Of a DNA stretch of 64,000 nt, positions 63,247 to 64,000 are shown in pieces (position 1 is the first letter of the stretch; each line of letters starts with the position of its first letter). The DNA comes from Methanococcoides burtonii DSM 6242 (lineage in GTDB: Archaea > Halobacteriota > Methanosarcinia > Methanosarcinales > Methanosarcinaceae), in the NCBI RefSeq assembly GCF_000013725.1, contig NC_007955.1, forward strand, positions 248,001-312,000, read 5' to 3'. The notes below the pieces were generated by a model. It saw nothing but the letters and a program-made list of their open reading frames with translations, did no database searches and was not told where the DNA came from. Both the position numbers and the translations under genes were made by a program.

Positions 63247-64000
63247 ATGAGAAACATAATAATGCTTTTAGCAGTAGTAGCAATGTTAATAACAGTTCCA
63301 TTCGCTACAGCTGATGAAGTAGATGTAACGGCAACTATCAGTTCTGCTGGTAATCCACCAGTAATTGAATCGATGTTCGTTATGGATATGGTAAATGCAC
63401 AATACAATGAATCTGGTGATCTGGATCATTTAGAAGCCGGTACTCAGATCATGCCAAACCCTGGTGCTGCTTGTGATGAAGTAATAACAGATTTCTACAA
63501 GTTCATCGTTGTTTCTGATCCAAACGGAATGCAGGATATTGTAGAAGTTTATGAGAAGCTTTTCGGTACAACCGATGCACAATTGGGTCCTGAAGTTACC
63601 TGTGCAGATATTACCAATACCGCAGATCAGGATGCAGCACTTCTTGCAGCACTTGAGATGGGTTTGATCACACAGGCTGAATATGATAACCTGCTTTGGA
63701 TGCTTGATCCACTCAAACAGCAGGCAAAGATGTTCAAAGTAGCAAATACACTGACAAACCATGATGAACCTGGTAACTATTCTGTCTATTTCAAGGCTGT
63801 AGATACAGGTGGTGCCTACATGATCGGCTATACTTATTTTGACTACATGGCACTCAAAGCAATTGAGCTTGATTTCACACAGGTCAACTACGGCCCTATC
63901 ATGGTCAATGTTGAAAAGTGGGTAGCCGGTGATGAGAATTGGTTAACCCCAGAAAAACCAACTATCAAAAATCAGGGTAACCAGCCACTTCAGATCACTG
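63247..64000 (+). CDS. Secreted surface protein, 3' end beyond window
   Basis: ATG at 63247 follows GGAGG by six bases and opens a frame that is still open at the window edge (251 codons). Residues 1-22 are a clear signal peptide ending in ATA. The mature part is acidic and beta-rich, with segments such as NYSVYFKAVDTGGAYMIGY and an Ig-like start (IKNQGNQPLQI) near the end, which suggests a modular cell-surface protein. I cannot name a family. It is truncated only by the window boundary. Confidence 0.82.
   Translation, partial: MRNIIMLLAVVAMLITVPFATADEVDVTATISSAGNPPVIESMFVMDMVNAQYNESGDLDHLEAGTQIMPNPGAACDEVITDFYKFIVVSDPNGMQDIVEVYEKLFGTTDAQLGPEVTCADITNTADQDAALLAALEMGLITQAEYDNLLWMLDPLKQQAKMFKVANTLTNHDEPGNYSVYFKAVDTGGAYMIGYTYFDYMALKAIELDFTQVNYGPIMVNVEKWVAGDENWLTPEKPTIKNQGNQPLQIT

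Overview
The window comes from a methanogenic archaeon of the order Methanosarcinales. Closest in style are the low-GC, salt-adapted methylotrophs of the Methanococcoides/Methanolobus type, inferred from gene content and not from any search. The evidence is a complete formylmethanofuran dehydrogenase operon in the order E-F-A-C-D-B, the ablA/ablB pair for the osmolyte N-acetyl-beta-lysine, the methanogen homocysteine-synthesis trio, ftsZ, an archaeal ether-lipid saturating reductase, TRAM and EngB proteins, PGF-CTERM surface proteins and a CCA-less tRNA-Ser(UGA).

Layout. 0-6 kb: edge of a coiled-coil gene, IS remnants, marC, ablBA. 5.8-8.4 kb: a three-gene envelope operon with a NosD-like beta-helix protein. 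8.5-15.4 kb: fmdEFACDB plus fdhD. 15.5-18.6 kb: a small unknown gene, an IscU-type scaffold, an IscS-like protein that lacks the PLP lysine, a thi4 scrap and a Cys-tailed XRE regulator. 18.8-23.5 kb: a decayed accessory island holding a broken flavoprotein gene, a 131-bp MITE, an XRE/DUF2178 pair, a recognisable cas1 pseudogene, a second cas1-like tail, a lipoprotein, and two genes that may belong to defence. 23.9-39.4 kb: mostly core genes (secreted pair, engB, radical SAM protein, GGCT, GGR, TRAM, DHPS-related protein, ftsZ, AIM24, homocysteine operon, histidine kinase). 39.7-44.1 kb: FKBP, tRNA-Ser, a giant surface protein. 44.4-60.4 kb: an accessory region with two defective IS66 copies, one apparently intact IS256 element, aconitase B, a four-gene zinc-ribbon/PrsW operon, pncB, and the wreck of a type I restriction system. 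60.4-64 kb: a monoheme cytochrome c lipoprotein, a DUF169 protein, a CGGC-domain gene framed by IS terminal repeats, a winged-helix protein and the start of a secreted protein.

How the parts work together. Fmd catalyses the CO2/formylmethanofuran step of methanogenesis. HcyS, the NIL-ferredoxin and the UPF0280 protein serve sulfur assimilation, and the IscU/IscS-like pair sits with Fe-S assembly. One IS family, with ends reading GGCTCTGTAGAAATCCT, left debris at 0.5, 5.4, 18.9, 19.7, 20.6, 21.2 and 62 kb and has shaped the accessory islands.

The observations most worth following are the IscS-like protein without its PLP lysine and catalytic histidine, the zinc-ribbon/PrsW operon, the TIR-framed CGGC gene, the IS whose internal TIR-like site seems to generate a MITE, and the relics of CRISPR adaptation and type I restriction systems. 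All calls are from reading the sequence; no database search was run.
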